Source: DASUPK01 sp963833375
GTDB lineage: Bacteria; Actinomycetota; Thermoleophilia; Solirubrobacterales; 70-9
Reading direction: 5' to 3'
DNA length: 64,000 nt
Assembly: GCA_963833375.1 (NCBI GenBank)
Contig: CAWHXR010000007.1
Span: forward strand, 1-64,000
The position numbers and the translations under genes are program-made. Positions 61,372-64,000 of this stretch are shown here, one piece after another; positions within the stretch are counted from its first letter, which is position 1, and the number at the start of each line of letters is the position of its first letter. The notes under the pieces are model-generated. The model saw only the letters and a list, made by a program, of their open reading frames with translations, ran no database searches and had not been told where the DNA came from.

Positions 61372-62028
61372 TTACGGCTTCTTGGGCGTCGTCGTCGTGG
61401 GCGTCGTCGTAGGCGGTGTGATCACCGCGCCCGCCCCCGCGCCGCCCTTGCCGAGGGCGCCCGACGCCGCCTGGCTCTGCAGCGTCGAGATGTTGGCCGC
61501 GTTCTGCGACTGCTGCTTCTGCAGCGCCGCGATCGACTGCTGGAGCTGGGCGACGGATGCGTTGAGCGCGTTCTGCGTGTCCTTGGAGTTCTTCGTCGCC
61601 GCAGCCTGCAGCGCGTCGACCTTCTTCGTGAGCTGGTCGACGTCGCTCTTGGTCGCGCTGTCGTTCTTGGTCGTCAGCCCGAAGTAGAGCGCCGCGCCCG
61701 CGGCCAGGATCGCGATCAGCAGCCCCGCCGCGCCGAAGTAGGTCATCCGGCCCTGCCTGCGCTCGATCTCGGCCATCCAGCCCTGCAGCCCCTCAATCCG
61801 CTCCTGGAGGTTGGGCTCCGGCGGCTTCCCCTTCGCCGCACCCGCCTCGGCCGCCATCGGCTTGGTCTCCGCCGTCGCCGCGGCTGACGGCGCGCCGTTG
61901 CCGGCCTTCGCCGACTTCGGCTTCGTCGCCGTGGTCGCCTTCCTGCTCCGCGCGGCGGGATGCGAGCGCGTGGGCAGCGTCACCTTGGGCATGCGGATAC
62001 GCGGCGCGCGGATCCTTCCCTCAGCCAT
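61372..62028 (-). CDS. Membrane-anchored coiled-coil protein
   Basis: About 218 residues. A Lys/Ala/Pro-rich cytoplasmic segment (RSRKATTATKPKSAKAGNGA), one membrane helix (TYFGAAGLLIAILAAGAALY), then a long coiled coil (DVDQLTKKVDALQAAATKNS, SVAQLQQSIAALQKQQSQNA), ending in TPPTTTPTTTTPKKP, which could extend outward. ATG 62028 was chosen (62037 equally possible). No conserved enzymatic motif. Likely a structural or sensor scaffold. Confidence 0.65.
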   Translation of the reverse strand: MAEGRIRAPRIRMPKVTLPTRSHPAARSRKATTATKPKSAKAGNGAPSAAATAETKPMAAEAGAAKGKPPEPNLQERIEGLQGWMAEIERRQGRMTYFGAAGLLIAILAAGAALYFGLTTKNDSATKSDVDQLTKKVDALQAAATKNSKDTQNALNASVAQLQQSIAALQKQQSQNAANISTLQSQAASGALGKGGAGAGAVITPPTTTPTTTTPKKP

Positions 62029-62137
62029 GGCCGCCATCCTAATGACCCGTACGGGACGCTACGCCGGTGACCCGCAGCCCCGTACCATTCCGCGTCCCGT
62101 CCGCATGAAACGGGTCGCCCTCCCTGATATGACGGGT

Positions 62138-62153
62138 GGCTCCTTTCGGAGCC
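62138..62153 (+). promoter_or_regulatory. Leader hairpin before thiolase gene
   Basis: GGCTCC and GGAGCC pair around TTTC, a stable small hairpin 44 bases before the thiolase ATG. Followed by CCCCTCGC, not by Us, so attenuation is not obvious. Confidence 0.3.
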
Positions 62154-62196
62154 CCCTCGCATGAAGCGGGCGCCCTCGCACAAAGGAGATCCGCCG

Positions 62197-63360
<1,164 letters not shown>

Positions 63361-63439
63361 TCTCGCGCCGCTACGCGCACCCGATCCCGGGCGGCGAGGC
63401 GGAGCCGCTGAGCCTCGTGGCCGAGCTGGTCAGAACGGA

Positions 63440-64000
63440 CTAGGCGGGCGATCGATGTGCCCGGTTGACGTTCTCCCGGTGCCCAGCGAGAGCCGAAGTG
63501 GCGACCGCCAGTGCCAGCGATCCCACGATCACACCGATGGACATGACGAGCGGTGGGTGCCAGACGTCCTCGAGCAGCATCTTCGCGGCGACGTAGCCGA
63601 GGATCGCCGCCAGGGCGAGATTGAGGTGGCGAAAGCGGGCGAGAAGACTGTCGAGAACGAAGTAGAGGCTGACCATGCCCAGCAGGCTGAAGGCGTTCGC
63701 CGCGAAGACCACGAAGGTGTCGCGGGTGACGGCGAAGATCGCGGGAATCGAGTCGATCGCGAACATCAGGTCGAACGCCGCCACCATGACCAGCGCGGCG
63801 AGCAGCGGCGTCGCCATCCGACGTCCATCGGCGACGGTGATCAACTTCGACCCGTCGTAGCCCCTCGACATCGGGATCAGACGGCGGAGCAGCCGCATCG
63901 CGAGCGCGGATTCGGGATCGATCTCCCCGCCGCCATGCCGAGCGATCTTCACCGCGGTGAAGGCGAGCACTGCCCCCAGCGCGTAGGTGGCGGCTTCGAA
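63440..64000 (-). CDS. TerC family integral membrane protein, partial at right edge
   Basis: The last 187 residues are visible. MATPLLAALVMVAAFDLMFA with the conserved Asp pair FDLMFAIDSIPAIFAVTRDT, then FVVFAANAFSLLGMVSLYFV and LNLALAAILGYVAAKMLLED are TerC/Alx motifs. The start lies beyond base 64000. Linked to tellurite resistance, manganese or alkali response in other bacteria. Stops in a CTAG at 63440-63443. Confidence 0.88.
   Translation of the reverse strand, partial: FEAATYALGAVLAFTAVKIARHGGGEIDPESALAMRLLRRLIPMSRGYDGSKLITVADGRRMATPLLAALVMVAAFDLMFAIDSIPAIFAVTRDTFVVFAANAFSLLGMVSLYFVLDSLLARFRHLNLALAAILGYVAAKMLLEDVWHPPLVMSIGVIVGSLALAVATSALAGHRENVNRAHRSPA

Noticed and set aside
63361..63443. 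Plus-strand tail reading RRYAHPIPGGEAEPLSLVAE to a TAG
   Set aside because: It reads like a protein C-terminus but has no start codon or upstream domain in frame; too short to call. Possibly a frameshifted relic.

Overview
The window is a GC-rich (roughly 70% G+C by eye) bacterial chromosome segment, most likely from Actinomycetota and probably the Thermoleophilia (Solirubrobacterales/Gaiellales type). The reasons are a luciferase-like enzyme of the F420 class, two deazaflavin/nitroreductase-type small proteins, two WS/DGAT acyltransferases, a deacetylase-GT2 fusion, many GTG/TTG starts, and many genes whose start lies 6-9 nt after a TAGNNT hexamer (leaderless promoters). There is no rRNA or convincing tRNA, no CRISPR array and no insertion sequence. 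No stretch above about 300 bases lacks a gene.

Region 1 (1-12.9 kb) is nuclease-rich. An AddA-like UvrD helicase runs off the left edge and is coupled to an AddB-like PD-(D/E)XK nuclease. Then come a hypothetical gene coupled to an ARPP-1 protein, a DUF3800 gene, a vWA protein coupled to a second RecB-type PD-(D/E)XK nuclease, a gamma-glutamylcyclotransferase-like gene, a zinc-ribbon protein and a secreted Excalibur-thermonuclease. Nearly every gene here is broken by single-base frameshifts although catalytic motifs survive, and the second nuclease contains an indel-ridden tandem repeat. This looks more like an error-prone contig end than decay. The gene mix resembles a DNA-repair or defence neighbourhood.

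Region 2 (12.9-18.1 kb) is an accessory-looking block. On the minus strand, a sigma-70-type factor, an XRE-like regulator, an ImmA/IrrE zinc peptidase and two tiny ORFs overlap or nearly abut as one cassette. On the plus strand run a TPR-like protein, a one-helix membrane peptide, a cREC (cyclic-phosphate processing receiver) protein and a 45-residue protein. A canonical-looking SAM-I riboswitch with its own promoter follows; its closing helix overlaps the Shine-Dalgarno of a 57-residue peptide gene that leads two distantly paralogous CxCGxYA proteins. None is a recognisable methionine gene.

Region 3 (18.1-32 kb) is mostly intact metabolic and envelope genes: pcm, enoyl-CoA hydratase, a thioesterase-like protein, a TetR regulator with palindromes at its start, tandem coiled-coil membrane paralogues, a secreted beta-helix protein, an MpaB-type oxygenase, AIM24, two membrane proteins, AdhE directly followed by a WS/DGAT enzyme, an F420-type oxidoreductase and a PRC-barrel protein.

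Region 4 (32-50 kb) holds hydrolases, an M32 carboxypeptidase, small membrane proteins, a catalase-like protein, the deacetylase-glycosyltransferase, a DCC protein, a drug-type ABC exporter divergent from its MarR regulator across a perfect palindrome, an AI-2E family permease, GNAT and hydrolase genes, a two-domain VOC protein, MmsA, and a LigD phosphoesterase-domain protein coupled to a second WS/DGAT.

Region 5 (51-64 kb) holds DUF3303, DUF429, metallo-beta-lactamase-fold proteins, Nudix, MsrA, a long intergenic hairpin, a SHOCT protein, an amidase, a PAS protein, a cupredoxin lipoprotein, an acyltransferase, DUF5679, a coiled-coil anchor protein, a thiolase and a TerC protein cut by the right edge. 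The sporadic frameshifts outside region 1 mostly fall in short G or C runs, which again suggests sequencing error.
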